Assembly: GCA_964517125.1 (NCBI GenBank)
Contig: CAZFBD010000005.1
Location: 1-64,000, forward strand
DNA: 64,000 nucleotides
Reading direction: 5' to 3'
Source: SHLQ01 sp964517125
GTDB lineage: Bacteria; Actinomycetota; Acidimicrobiia; Acidimicrobiales; SHLQ01
The position numbers and the translations under genes were made by a program. The notes under the pieces are model-generated. The model worked only from the letters and a program-made list of their open reading frames with translations. It made no database searches and was not told the DNA's origin. Positions 36,723 to 45,386 of the stretch are shown one piece after another (within the stretch, counting starts at the first letter, position 1; each line of letters starts with the position of its first letter).

Positions 36723-38288
36723 ATGGTGCATTCTTCGGCGGCTGATGGGTATGACACGTCGGCGGTCTCGTCGTATGTGTCGGCGCGGCCCTCGTATCAC
36801 CCCGATGCCGTGGCACGGTTGGCGGCATTGCTCGATGGCTGTGAACGGGTCATCGACCTGGGAGCGGGTACTGGCATCCTGACCGCGGCGCTTGCGGACG
36901 CCGGTGTTCCGGTGACTGGTGTTGAGCCGCTGGAAGCAATGCGGGAACAGTTCGCCCAGCAGCACCCGAGTCTTGATTGCGTGGACGGCACAGCCGAACG
37001 CATCCCGTTCGCTGATGGGAGCGTCGATGCTGTTGTCGTCGGCCAGGCGTTCCACTGGTTCGACCACGGGCCGGCCTTGGATGAGCTCGCTCGTGTGCTT
37101 CGGCCGGGTGGTGTCCTGGCCCTTGTCTGGAACGTGCGCGATCAGGCGGTCGATTGGGTGCGGGAGTGGACCAACGTCGTCGCCGACCCGACCGGCACGA
37201 CACCCCGACATCACAAGATGCTCTGGCGCTACGCCATCGACACCGATCTACGATGGACGCCGTTCGACGACTGGAGCATCGCCAACCCATGGCCAACCCC
37301 TCGGCAGGGTGTCGTCGATCGGGCACTGTCGGTCAGCTATGTCGGAGCGATGGCCGATCCCGAACGGGCGGCGATCGCCCAAGCGATCGCTGAGCTCGTC
37401 GATGACTTCGAGGAGCCCTTCGACTATCCGTACAACACCGAGCTCAACGTCGTCCGCCATCAACCTGGTGCCTTCCCAGGCGCGGGCATCGCATTGGGGG
37501 AGCGGCTGCACGGCGGGCACCAGTCGGTGGTCCATCGAGCGAATCGTGGCGGCGAGGACATCGTGGTCAAGTCTGAGCTCAGGCCGGACCCTTGGCTCGA
37601 GCAGCGTATGGACGTGGTTGCTGCGGCGGCGGAAGCGAATCCCGAGGTTGTTCCGCCGCTCCGGACCGAAGGCGAGCTCGTCGTCGGTGTGGGCGGACGT
37701 CGCTGTGTTTTGCATCCCTTCATCAAGGGCACGCCTGCAGACCTGGGCAGTCCTGACACCGCCGAGTCGATGGGCAGGGTCCTTGCCCGTCTGCACGACA
37801 CCCTGCGCTCGATCGACGGTGCTGGCCTTCCCGACGTGGCTGCGCTTCGAGCCTGCAAGCGTCCGGGCGACCCGGAGCCTGCCGGCCGTCGCCAGCTCAT
37901 TCATGGTTACTTCGCCACCTCCAATCTGATCGAGACCGGTCAGGGGTTGCGCGTCATCGACTTCGGTGAGCTCGGAGTCGGAACCTGTGCGTTCGACATC
38001 GCCAACACGCTCTTCATGGAGCGTTTCAGTGCAACACTTGCTGGTAGGGGTGAGGGCTTCGATCGCTTCGCAGCAGTGTTCGTGGCGGCCTACGTTGACG
38101 AATCTGGCGTACACATTCCCGACGATGTGATCGAGGCTGGAGTGGCCATTCGCCGGATGGCCCTTGGCCGATGGCTCCAGGATCTGGAACACGCTCCAGC
38201 CGGAATCGCCCGGTCTTCGGGGAGTTGGCGCAACACGCTTCGCCGATTCGCCGAGACGCACCATCACGACTGGGTGAACCTCGTCTGA
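36723..38288 (+). CDS. SAM-dependent methyltransferase fused to a degenerate APH-like kinase domain
   Basis: 521 aa with two parts. Residues about 15-245 are a class I methyltransferase: VIDLGAGTGILTAALADAG (motif I), VTGVEPLEAM, FADGSVDAVVVGQAFHWFD and LRPGGVLALVWN. From about 255 a kinase-like fold begins (GERLHGGHQSVVHRANRGGEDIVVKSEL with a glycine loop and candidate ATP lysine), leading to LIHGYFATSN (His394-Asn401) and VIDFGELGVG. The catalytic Asp of the usual HGDxxxxN is Tyr396, so phosphotransfer may be lost. No SD; a TACGGT box ends 8 nt before ATG 36723. No partner genes nearby suggest a substrate. Confidence 0.8.
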   Translation: MVHSSAADGYDTSAVSSYVSARPSYHPDAVARLAALLDGCERVIDLGAGTGILTAALADAGVPVTGVEPLEAMREQFAQQHPSLDCVDGTAERIPFADGSVDAVVVGQAFHWFDHGPALDELARVLRPGGVLALVWNVRDQAVDWVREWTNVVADPTGTTPRHHKMLWRYAIDTDLRWTPFDDWSIANPWPTPRQGVVDRALSVSYVGAMADPERAAIAQAIAELVDDFEEPFDYPYNTELNVVRHQPGAFPGAGIALGERLHGGHQSVVHRANRGGEDIVVKSELRPDPWLEQRMDVVAAAAEANPEVVPPLRTEGELVVGVGGRRCVLHPFIKGTPADLGSPDTAESMGRVLARLHDTLRSIDGAGLPDVAALRACKRPGDPEPAGRRQLIHGYFATSNLIETGQGLRVIDFGELGVGTCAFDIANTLFMERFSATLAGRGEGFDRFAAVFVAAYVDESGVHIPDDVIEAGVAIRRMALGRWLQDLEHAPAGIARSSGSWRNTLRRFAETHHHDWVNLV

Positions 38289-38375
38289 GAAGCCGTGGCC
38301 AAGGCGTGTTTGGCGCAGCCGACCAGGCATACAGGACGTAGTGTCACGGTGGTGGAACGGCCATTGCTGACCTGT

Positions 38376-38852
38376 TCAGGTGGCGGGGAGTTCCGAGGTG
38401 TACCAAAGGGAGCCGAGCCGACCATGCAGCAGCGACATGTGGACGACCGTGGTGAGCGACCCTTCGTGCTGGGTGGCGTCGGCGGTGATGTGGACGATGC
38501 CCGCCCGAAGTCGCAGGCGACCCAGCTGAACCGAGGTGAGCACCAGGCTGGTCCCACTTGCATCGGCGTGCGTTGCGAAGGTCATCGACACTGGTCCCAG
38601 CTTCTCGACAAGAACATGCGAGCCGTCCGGCCGGACCTTCCACGTCGGAGTTGCCTGCCGTCGTCCCGGCTTGAGGTGCCGGGTCCAGCGCTCTCCGGCG
38701 AGTCCTTCTCGAAGTTCCAGATGGCTTGCAATGGTGCCTGATCGGGGAAGCCCGGACGTGGCCGCAAGAAACCAGCCCATCAACCCTGCGGTCTGAACGA
38801 TCACGGTGCCATTCATGGTGTCCGGAACAACCGGATGTGCTCGGTGTTTCAT
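38376..38852 (-). CDS. DUF4166-like protein
   Basis: 158 aa. The pattern GERWTRHL, then a Glu-Lys-Leu-Gly-Pro segment (LVEKLGPVSMTF) and SVQLGRLRLRAG resembles the DUF4166 domain, whose function is unknown. This is by eye only. ATG 38852 overlaps the desaturase stop in ATGA, so it is translated with that gene and probably serves the same lipid or pigment pathway. Confidence 0.6.
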   Translation of the reverse strand: MKHRAHPVVPDTMNGTVIVQTAGLMGWFLAATSGLPRSGTIASHLELREGLAGERWTRHLKPGRRQATPTWKVRPDGSHVLVEKLGPVSMTFATHADASGTSLVLTSVQLGRLRLRAGIVHITADATQHEGSLTTVVHMSLLHGRLGSLWYTSELPAT

Positions 38853-39703
38853 GCGGGGAGGCGGACGTCGAAGGTGTCCAGTTCGGCGAAGACCGGTTCC
38901 AGATCGTCCAGCAGTCTGCGGAGCCGGGGAACGGGCACGTGCGGGTAGGCGTGGTGTTCCAGGTGCAGGTCGTGGCTGAACAGAAAGACCCGGCCGACAC
39001 GGGTGTGCACTCGGATGAGCGGGCTGGGCACGGGTCGGCCGTAGTTGGTCTGCGGGCCCTTCGATGCAAGCACCGCGAAGACGTAGGACGAGACGTGCAT
39101 GAGGGTGAGGTACACCCACAGAATCGGTGAGACCGGGAGCAGGGCGAGGCTGAGCAGGTGGAGGGCGGCGTGCACGGCCATCTCGAGACGGATCACTCGC
39201 TTGCGGCGGGCATGGGCGAGACCCCAGAACGCCAGACGGTAGCGAAACGTGAGGGCGTCGAGCGGAAGGCGAGCCCAGCTCGAGTACTCGATCGAGGTTT
39301 CGGGATCGGGGACGGAAAGATCAGCACGGTGATGGTGCCCGTGGGTGACCTGCAATGCGTGCCCACTCTCGGCAACCACACAGCCAAGCAAGCCGAGCCA
39401 GAGATGACGCATGCGGGGCGAAAGGCCGAGGCTGCCGTGGATGAGGTGATGTGTGGCGGTCAGGCACGAGCCGTAGACGAGGAACGATGCGGGAACTGCC
39501 ACAAGCCACCACCCCTGCATGGCCGCCAGAACGAAGACTGCGAGACCGACGAGCGGGCGCCCGATGAGCACGAGCATGAGCGGACGGATGTTGTCCAGGA
39601 TGTCCGGAGCGATGTCGGCCAGACGGGGAACCGCCATGCGGGGGATGGCCCGGTCGCCTCGGCTGGCCCAGTCGGTTGTCGTGGTTGCGGTGTGGTGCGT
39701 CAT
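38849..39703 (-). CDS. Membrane fatty-acid desaturase-family protein
   Basis: 284 aa membrane diiron enzyme with about four hydrophobic segments. The three histidine boxes are HHLIH (after TAT), THGHHH and HDLHLEHHAYP. Members introduce double bonds into acyl chains or hydroxylate carotenoids; HLEHHAYPHVP is compatible with either. ATG 39703 has GGAG 6 nt upstream. It forms an operon with the DUF4166-like gene and is divergent from a TetR regulator across operator-like repeats. Confidence 0.85.
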   Translation of the reverse strand: MTHHTATTTTDWASRGDRAIPRMAVPRLADIAPDILDNIRPLMLVLIGRPLVGLAVFVLAAMQGWWLVAVPASFLVYGSCLTATHHLIHGSLGLSPRMRHLWLGLLGCVVAESGHALQVTHGHHHRADLSVPDPETSIEYSSWARLPLDALTFRYRLAFWGLAHARRKRVIRLEMAVHAALHLLSLALLPVSPILWVYLTLMHVSSYVFAVLASKGPQTNYGRPVPSPLIRVHTRVGRVFLFSHDLHLEHHAYPHVPVPRLRRLLDDLEPVFAELDTFDVRLPA

Positions 39704-39719
39704 GGGATCTCCGTCATTT

Positions 39720-39797
39720 GAAACGTTCGTTTCGTTTGATGTCTTGCAACGTACGGGGGAATCGATTCAAATGCAACGATTGTTTCGAGCGATCGTT
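39720..39797. promoter_or_regulatory. Operator-like repeats between desaturase and tetR
   Basis: GAAACG-TT-CGTTTC (39720-39733) lies just before the desaturase SD, and AACGAT-N11-ATCGTT (39775-39780/39792-39797) just before the tetR start. Each half resembles the other site (GTTTCG elements). This fits repression of both directions by the TetR protein. Confidence 0.5.
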
Positions 39798-39801
39798 TAA
39801 A

Positions 39802-40500
39802 ATGGGTCGCATGGACCACGATCCGCCACCGAGCGCCGCAGGGCCCAGCGCGCCGACACCGAAGAAGGACGGCGCTCCCAGCAAGGGAGAACCCCGGAAG
39901 CGGGGTCGAGGCGCCGACCCGGAGCAGACCCGCCTCATGCTGGTCACCGCCGCCTTCGAAAGCCTGCGCCACGACGGGTTCCGAGGAACGACCGCTCGGG
40001 CGATCGCCGCTCGTGCCCAAGCGAACCAGGCCGCGATCTACTATCACTTCGGCGGCATCGATGAGCTGCTCCTCGAGGCACTACGACAGAGCAGCGAGCG
40101 CCGCCTCGATCGTTACGAGGAGACGCTTGGTGAATTCACAGATCTCGCCACGCTCATCGACACGTTGGAGATGCTCTACGTCGAGGACGTCGAGTCTGGG
40201 CACATGGCAGTCCTGGCCGAACTGATGGGTGGCGTCACCGCCAACGTCAACCTCCGTTCCGGGCTGGAGGAAACCACCCAGCCGTGGCTCGATTTCGTCG
40301 AACAACGAATCTCCGACGTCGCCGGCCAGCACCCCATGGGAGCCCTCGTGCCCGCACGTGATCTGGCCGATCTGCTGTTCTCGATCGTGACCGGGCTCGA
40401 ACTGCGGAACAACCTCGACGGGAATGTCGAGCGGGCCCCGCGGCTCTTCCGTTTGGCACGGCTGCTCCTTCCGCTTGTGGCCACGCCGCCAACCACGTGA
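39802..40500 (+). CDS. TetR-family transcriptional regulator
   Basis: 232 aa. A Pro/Lys-rich N-terminal tail of about 35 residues precedes the helix-turn-helix (TRLMLVTAAFESLRHDGFRGTTARAIAARAQANQAAIYYHFGGIDELLLEAL, about 43-95). The rest is a ligand-binding helical domain. ATG 39802 or 39811 are both possible. Divergent from the desaturase/DUF4166 operon, which it probably represses in response to a lipid-like ligand. Confidence 0.88.
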   Translation: MGRMDHDPPPSAAGPSAPTPKKDGAPSKGEPRKRGRGADPEQTRLMLVTAAFESLRHDGFRGTTARAIAARAQANQAAIYYHFGGIDELLLEALRQSSERRLDRYEETLGEFTDLATLIDTLEMLYVEDVESGHMAVLAELMGGVTANVNLRSGLEETTQPWLDFVEQRISDVAGQHPMGALVPARDLADLLFSIVTGLELRNNLDGNVERAPRLFRLARLLLPLVATPPTT

Positions 40501-40530
40501 ACGCTGGGGCCGGTAGCGGCCAGGTGCCGT

Positions 40531-41508
40531 TCAGAGCTGCGGAGCGGTCCGGTCCAACGACAGTGTGGCGACGAGCGAACGGTGATCGGAACCACCACCG
40601 CCGCCCAATGTGTAGTCGTGCACGATGAACTCGGGTGAGGCAAAGACATGGTCGATGGCGATTCCCGCCGATCGGGCCCAGCCCTGGGCGGGGAAGGTTG
40701 GGGTGATACCGATCGCGCGTCGTGGATCCTGCCACTGCAAGGAGTCGAGGAACCGGCCGTAGTCCGGGGACGTTGGGGCGATGTTCAGATCGGCGATGAT
40801 CATGGCCGGCCCATCGTGGTGAGCGACCGTTCGGGCCACTGCCGCCAACTTGTCCTCGCGCTGGGCCACAAGCCAGTCGTTCGTCCGGGCCGGACTCGGG
40901 TGCAGGGCCACCACGAGGACGTCTTCGCCCTGCAGCTCGGTTGTGACGGCAAGCGGCGGCAATGGGAACGACGACTCCACCGGGACGGGAGCGATGGGTG
41001 TGCGTGAGAGCACCGCCTTGCCACCACCGTTGGAGCCGGGGCCGGGGAGGTACACGGGGTCGGCGAGCGCGTAGGGATACTCGTCTCGCAATGCTGGCTC
41101 CAGGACCTCCCACTGCTCGGTCGTCAGTTCGTGAAGCCCGACGAGATCAGCGTTGGCCGCACGAATCTCCGCAAGAATCGCGTCGTGGTCTGTGTTCGAA
41201 TAGAGCACGTTGTACTGCAGCACGCGCACCGCAGCTCGCGACGCAGGCACCGGTTCCGATCCGCCCGTCAGGTACGGGGCGACCGGTACGCCGAGCAACA
41301 GCAGCGGCAGCAGTCCGACCGCCAGATCGCGTCGTGTGCCGAGGATGGCGACGACCACGACGACTGGCAGTGCCACCAGCAGCAGGTGGGGGCGGAAGTT
41401 CGTGGGTGTCTCCAACACGGTCGACCACCGAGCGAACAGCATCGCCACGGCGAGCACAACAAGAATGCCGAGCGCCGACCGAGCCGCCATGAGTGAGAAA
41501 CGCTTCAT
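40531..41508 (-). CDS. Endonuclease/exonuclease/phosphatase-family membrane protein
   Basis: 325 aa. Three hydrophobic segments (about 12-27, 41-57, 66-80) are followed by an EEP domain: VRVLQYNVLYSNTDHDAIL (metal Asn), LVGLHELT (metal Glu), VALHPSP, ADLNIAPTSPDYG and AIDHVFAS...GSDHRSLVATL (catalytic Asp-His). The topology puts the catalytic domain outside the membrane, so a phosphodiesterase acting on lipids or extracellular nucleic acid is more likely than DNA repair. No SD; TACCGT ends 8 nt before ATG 41508. Convergent with tetR. Confidence 0.85.
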   Translation of the reverse strand: MKRFSLMAARSALGILVVLAVAMLFARWSTVLETPTNFRPHLLLVALPVVVVVAILGTRRDLAVGLLPLLLLGVPVAPYLTGGSEPVPASRAAVRVLQYNVLYSNTDHDAILAEIRAANADLVGLHELTTEQWEVLEPALRDEYPYALADPVYLPGPGSNGGGKAVLSRTPIAPVPVESSFPLPPLAVTTELQGEDVLVVALHPSPARTNDWLVAQREDKLAAVARTVAHHDGPAMIIADLNIAPTSPDYGRFLDSLQWQDPRRAIGITPTFPAQGWARSAGIAIDHVFASPEFIVHDYTLGGGGGSDHRSLVATLSLDRTAPQL

Positions 41509-41610
41509 TGATCTGCACGGTATGTGCGTGCCGCGAAAGCTCAGGTAAGCGAACGCGTTCCGTGCCCGCGATCAGGATGCGAACTCAGGGCGCCGGGGTC
41601 GCGCGCGAGC

Positions 41611-41901
41611 TCAGGGCACGAGCTCGTGCACGATGGTGATGGCGGGGCCGGCCACCAGATCGCTCGAGAGGACCGAGGTTCCAGATTCGGCGCGGTACGC
41701 CTTGTACGCGGCGTAGGCGTCCATGGACTCCCACAGCTCGACCAGGAGGAACTCGTCCGGAGATTCGGCTTGGCGGACGAAGTCGATGCGCTCGCATCCG
41801 GCGAACGCCGTGGTGGTCGGAATCGCAGCCGACATTGCGTCGGCCAGGGCATCGCTCTGCCCCTCGGCGGCGGTGAACTGAATGGTCAACATCACGGTCA
41901 T
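41611..41901 (-). CDS. ABM-domain (antibiotic biosynthesis monooxygenase-like) protein
   Basis: 96 aa, one dimeric ferredoxin-like ABM domain: MLTIQFTAAEGQSDALADAMSAAI, CERIDFVRQAESPDEFLLVELWESMDAYAAYKA. Members are cofactor-free quinol monooxygenases or heme-degrading enzymes, but many are of unknown role. ATG 41901 has AAGGA 8 nt upstream, so the longer frame to 42036 is rejected. It follows the nitronate-monooxygenase-like gene on the same strand by 73 bp, perhaps in one transcript. Confidence 0.8.
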   Translation of the reverse strand: MTVMLTIQFTAAEGQSDALADAMSAAIPTTTAFAGCERIDFVRQAESPDEFLLVELWESMDAYAAYKAYRAESGTSVLSSDLVAGPAITIVHELVP

Positions 41902-41974
41902 GTCTGGGTCCTTGTGATCGGCAGGATGGAAAGCGGCTGGCGTCTCGGAAGCGTCGGAGCGGACATGTGCGGGA

Positions 41975-42919
41975 TCACAGCCGGGGAAACCGGTGGACGA
42001 CGTCGGCAGCTGACGGAATGGAATCGATGCCGTCAACGCCCTCTCCAGCCCAGACCACGCGGACCGACATGTCGGCTTCGGTCGTCGCCCGTCGGTGGTC
42101 GGCGATGAGCGGCTCCACGACCGGGCGAAGCTCGTCTTCTCGACCCGCCCACGTGTCCGTGATCGTGGTCCGAAGCGAACGGCCCGAATATCCGGCGGGC
42201 CATTCGGGTCCCCGAATCAGGTCGTAGACCACGCTGTGCACGGTGTCGTCCCCGGACGCATCGACCAGACGCTGCTTGGCTTCGGGCACATCGTTCGATT
42301 CGGCGGTCGCATACAAGGCCGTCCCCAATGCAACCCCCGAAGCACCCAGCGCCACTGCAGCCCGGTATGCCGGCTCGTGCGTGATGCCTCCGGCGGCAAG
42401 GAGCGGTACCCCGGGGCACGCCGCCGAAATGGCGGGAAGAAGTCCGAACAGGGTCCGGCCGGTGCGCCCATGTCCGCCCGCTTCGCTGCCCTGCGCAACG
42501 ATCGCGTCGGCACCGGCTGCGACGGCATCGACGGCCTCCTGCGTCGTGCCCACCTGGCACACCGCCCTGGCGCCAGCCTCATGAATCTCGGCAATGTGGG
42601 GGCACGGGTCTCCGAAGGACAGCCAGATGGCTGCTGGCTCATGGGCGAGTGCGGTTGTGACCGCGCCGTCAGCCATGTTCCAGGTGATCAGGCCGATGCC
42701 CACTGGCGTATCGCCCACGAGCTCCATCTGGTCGGAAATCCATCCGGCGTCGCCGTACCCTCCGCCCAGGAATCCCATGCCGCCTGCCTCGCTCACCGCC
42801 CGAGCCAGCTTCCCGCCAGCGATCTTGGCCATGGGAGCGAGCGCAACGGGGCGCTGCATTCCAAAGACGGTTCGCAACACGTGGGGATCGGTGGTGGTCG
42901 GTTCGCTCGCTTCGGGCAT
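41975..42919 (-). CDS. Nitronate monooxygenase-like FMN protein
   Basis: TIM-barrel flavoprotein of the 2-nitropropane dioxygenase family, 314 aa. Motifs: MQRPVALAPMAKIAGGKLARAVSEAGGMGFLGGGY, ADAIVAQGSEAGGHGRTG with the FMN-phosphate and active-site His, and LLAAGGITHEPAYRAAVALGASGVALGTAL. Likely oxidises alkyl nitronates or is an enoyl-reductase-type relative. ATG 42919 is leaderless by appearance, with TACGAT 6 nt upstream; the longer frame to 43021 overlaps the divergent gene. Confidence 0.87.
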   Translation of the reverse strand: MPEASEPTTTDPHVLRTVFGMQRPVALAPMAKIAGGKLARAVSEAGGMGFLGGGYGDAGWISDQMELVGDTPVGIGLITWNMADGAVTTALAHEPAAIWLSFGDPCPHIAEIHEAGARAVCQVGTTQEAVDAVAAGADAIVAQGSEAGGHGRTGRTLFGLLPAISAACPGVPLLAAGGITHEPAYRAAVALGASGVALGTALYATAESNDVPEAKQRLVDASGDDTVHSVVYDLIRGPEWPAGYSGRSLRTTITDTWAGREDELRPVVEPLIADHRRATTEADMSVRVVWAGEGVDGIDSIPSAADVVHRFPRL

Positions 42920-42925
42920 CCACGG

Positions 42926-42931
42926 ATCGTA
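42926..42931 (-). promoter_or_regulatory. -10 box TACGAT of a leaderless transcript
   Basis: On the minus strand, ends exactly 6 nt before ATG 42919. Lies in the 50-bp gap to the divergent leaderless gene at 42970. Confidence 0.5.
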
Positions 42932-42957
42932 GCGACCGACGCCGATCGGCGGTGGCC

Positions 42958-42963
42958 TACCGT
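42958..42963 (+). promoter_or_regulatory. -10 box TACCGT of a leaderless transcript
   Basis: Ends exactly 6 nt before ATG 42970; no SD. Confidence 0.45.
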
Positions 42964-42969
42964 GGTGGC

Positions 42970-43272
42970 ATGTACTCGCTCGTTCTGCGTGCCCAGCTTG
43001 GAGACGGTCCGATCCGAACATCAGCCGGAGATCCCGTCACCGCGGAACAGTTGGAGCTCTCCGAGCGGTTGCGGGTGGCGCTCGCCGACTGGTCCGAGTT
43101 CTTCCAGGAGGTCGACGGCGTACTCGACACCCCGGACATCGCCGACGCATTCGTGAGTCAGGCATACAAATTGGCAACCGCCCTGCGTCGCGAACTGAAG
43201 GGAAGTGACGTCTGGTTGTGGCATCCCGTGGCCGAGGAGCTGATCGAAGTGGAACTTCGTCGACCCCGCTGA
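42970..43272 (+). CDS. Hypothetical protein, 100 aa
   Basis: Small soluble protein, unrecognised. SERLRVALADWSEFFQEVDGVLDTPDIADAFVSQAYKLATALRREL looks mostly helical, and the end SDVWLWHPVAEELIEVELRRPR is likely beta. It is divergent from the nitronate-monooxygenase-like gene and apparently leaderless. The coiled-coil gene follows after 53 bp with its own -10 box. Confidence 0.65.
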   Translation: MYSLVLRAQLGDGPIRTSAGDPVTAEQLELSERLRVALADWSEFFQEVDGVLDTPDIADAFVSQAYKLATALRRELKGSDVWLWHPVAEELIEVELRRPR

Positions 43273-43313
43273 AGGTTTTTCACTCCGGTGGCCACTGCGG
43301 GCGCGTCACGACC

Positions 43314-43319
43314 TACCAT
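43314..43319 (+). promoter_or_regulatory. -10 box TACCAT of a leaderless transcript
   Basis: Ends exactly 6 nt before ATG 43326; no SD. Confidence 0.45.
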
Positions 43320-43325
43320 TCACCC

Positions 43326-44078
43326 ATGAGCCATACGACTCAGGAACTGGCGGGTCCTGCCGATGGTCGCTCCATGGTGAGCCTCGATTCGGCACAGGCG
43401 ATGGAACGACTGCGGCGCGAGCTCAGCGCGGTCCGAGTCGCCCGCGATGAAGCCGAAGTTCGGGCACGCCGTGCCGCCGAAGCCGCCGATGGCGATACGC
43501 CCGGTCAGCGGCTGGAGCGGGCATCAAAGCTCGTCCGGCTCCGTGCCGCCTCCGAGCAACGGTTGGCCGAGATCACCCGGCACCGCAACGCGGCAGAGCG
43601 GGCGCTCGTGGCGGCCAATGTCGCTGCTGCCGGTATTCGTGCCCGAGCCGCAGAGAGCGTCGTTCAGGCACGGCGCGAAGCGAAGTCCATTGTGGAAATG
43701 GCCCGCAACGTTGCTGACGAGATGGAACGTCGAGCCCTCGACGACGCCCGCTCCATGCACGCCAACGCCGAGGTGCACGTCGCCACCTTGCGCGCCGCAG
43801 CCGTGACCGAAGCTGCCGAAGCCCGCCGGCTTCGTGACGAAGCCCAGGAACTGCACGACGACGCTCAGAAGCGCTGGCTTGCCGCCAACCAGGCCATGCA
43901 TCAGGCCGCTGAACGCGCGCCCGAACCGCAACCGGCTGTGTCGGTTCCCGAGGGCGAGATGATCTGGCTCACCGAAGATGCGGTCGAGGAACTCGACGAT
44001 CGTTTCGAGAAGTACTTCGCGCTCGAGCTGAACGACGACTCTGCTCGCGACTGGATGCTGGGGCGCCGCGGCGCCTGA
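43326..44078 (+). CDS. Coiled-coil protein of unknown function
   Basis: 250 aa. Residues about 20-190 are almost continuously helical and Ala/Arg/Glu-rich with heptad-like spacing (AMERLRRELSAVRVARDEAEVRARRAAEAA, then RREAKSIVEMARNVADEMERRA). The C-terminal part ends in EDAVEELDDRFEKYFALELNDDSARDWMLGRRGA. It recalls DivIVA-like or scaffold coiled coils of actinobacteria but lacks the DivIVA N-terminal motif, so no function is assigned. Leaderless by appearance. Convergent with the MFS gene, 18 bp between stops. Confidence 0.7.
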   Translation: MSHTTQELAGPADGRSMVSLDSAQAMERLRRELSAVRVARDEAEVRARRAAEAADGDTPGQRLERASKLVRLRAASEQRLAEITRHRNAAERALVAANVAAAGIRARAAESVVQARREAKSIVEMARNVADEMERRALDDARSMHANAEVHVATLRAAAVTEAAEARRLRDEAQELHDDAQKRWLAANQAMHQAAERAPEPQPAVSVPEGEMIWLTEDAVEELDDRFEKYFALELNDDSARDWMLGRRGA

Positions 44079-44096
44079 TCCCGCCGAAAGACGTGA

Positions 44097-45386
44097 TCAC
44101 GCGCTGTCGGCGACCTCGCTCAACGGCCGTGGTGGGGTGGCCAGAAGCCAAAAGACGTTGCCGAAGAGCGCGAGCGCAGCGATGATCGTGAAACCGAGCT
44201 GGTAGTCGCCGGTGCTGTCGGCGAGCATCCCGGCGAGGAGCGGTCCGGCAACCGTGCCCAGCGTGACGATGATCGCGGACCAGCCCATGATCTCGGCGAA
44301 ATGGGTCGAACCGAAGTAGTCGGCACGGATCGCCTGCATGAGCGGACCACGAGATCCCCAGGCCAGACCGTGCAGGACAACGAACACCCCGATCGCAACC
44401 GGACCGTTCACCCAGGTCATGGTGAGCAGCCCAAGCGCATGGGCACACATGGCCACGGCCACGATGAGTCGCTTGTTCACCCGGTCACCCAGATACCCGC
44501 CAAGCGCGGTGCCCATGAACTGGAAGATCGGGATCAGTCCAGCGATGAGGGCGGCGCGCTGTGCCGTGTACCCGCGGTCTTCGGTCAGGTAGAGGGCGAT
44601 GTGGGCAATCGTGGCACTGACCACGATGAGCGCCGAACCGTGACCCAACGAGATCATCCAGAACGATCTGGTTCGCATGGCTCGCCGGGCCGTGAAGTGG
44701 TCGTCGGAGACACCCTCGGCTCGTGGAGTGTCGGCGACCAGATCCTCGGGGATGCCGTCGACGGGTTCGCCCGTTTCCTCACGTGTCCGGCTGATGATTC
44801 GGGAAGCCAGCACGATCGCCACGGTCACCACGACACCGGCACCAACCATGCTCGCCCGCCAGCCGAACCAGCCGAAACAGACCACAAGGATGGGACCCGC
44901 AAATCCGCCGAGTGCAAAGCCCATCGTCTGGATTGACAGGGCGCGGGCGCGCTTGCGTTCGAACCATGGAACGAGCGCTGACGTGATCGTGAGGAAGCCG
45001 GCCAAGGCCATGCCGAATGCGGCGACGAACATGGCGACGAAGAACTGTGGTTTGGTCTCCACCAGCGCCAATCCGATATACCCACCGAGCACAAACACCG
45101 ATCCGAACCGCATGATTCGTTTCGTCCCCCACCGGCGCAGGGCAGAACCCTGGGCCGGACTGATGAGGGCACTACCGGCTCGGGTGGCCACGAACGCGAC
45201 CGAGAAGAGGGTCTTGGACCACCCGAATTCGCTCCGCAGCTCCACCGCCAGGTTGCCGAATCCCTGCATCCACAACATGGACTGCAATGCCCACAACGAC
45301 GCGCTCGCCGCGACCACCTTCCAACCCGTGAAGACCCTGCGTCCCCACACCATGCCGCTCTCGCCGTAGGCGACCTGGTTGCTCAC
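44097..45386 (-). CDS. MFS transporter
   Basis: 429 aa, 12 hydrophobic segments in two halves separated by a charged loop (SRTREETGEPVDGIPEDLVADTPRAEGVSDDHFTARRAMRTRSFW). N-terminal SLWALQSMLWMQGFGNLAVELRSEFGWSKTLFS and the GTALGGYLGDRVNKRL motif A resemble oxalate/formate or monocarboxylate-type MFS carriers. Substrate unknown. GTG 45386 overlaps the upstream methyltransferase stop in GTGA, so it ends the ileS-methyltransferase-MFS run. Confidence 0.87.
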   Translation of the reverse strand: MSNQVAYGESGMVWGRRVFTGWKVVAASASLWALQSMLWMQGFGNLAVELRSEFGWSKTLFSVAFVATRAGSALISPAQGSALRRWGTKRIMRFGSVFVLGGYIGLALVETKPQFFVAMFVAAFGMALAGFLTITSALVPWFERKRARALSIQTMGFALGGFAGPILVVCFGWFGWRASMVGAGVVVTVAIVLASRIISRTREETGEPVDGIPEDLVADTPRAEGVSDDHFTARRAMRTRSFWMISLGHGSALIVVSATIAHIALYLTEDRGYTAQRAALIAGLIPIFQFMGTALGGYLGDRVNKRLIVAVAMCAHALGLLTMTWVNGPVAIGVFVVLHGLAWGSRGPLMQAIRADYFGSTHFAEIMGWSAIIVTLGTVAGPLLAGMLADSTGDYQLGFTIIAALALFGNVFWLLATPPRPLSEVADSA

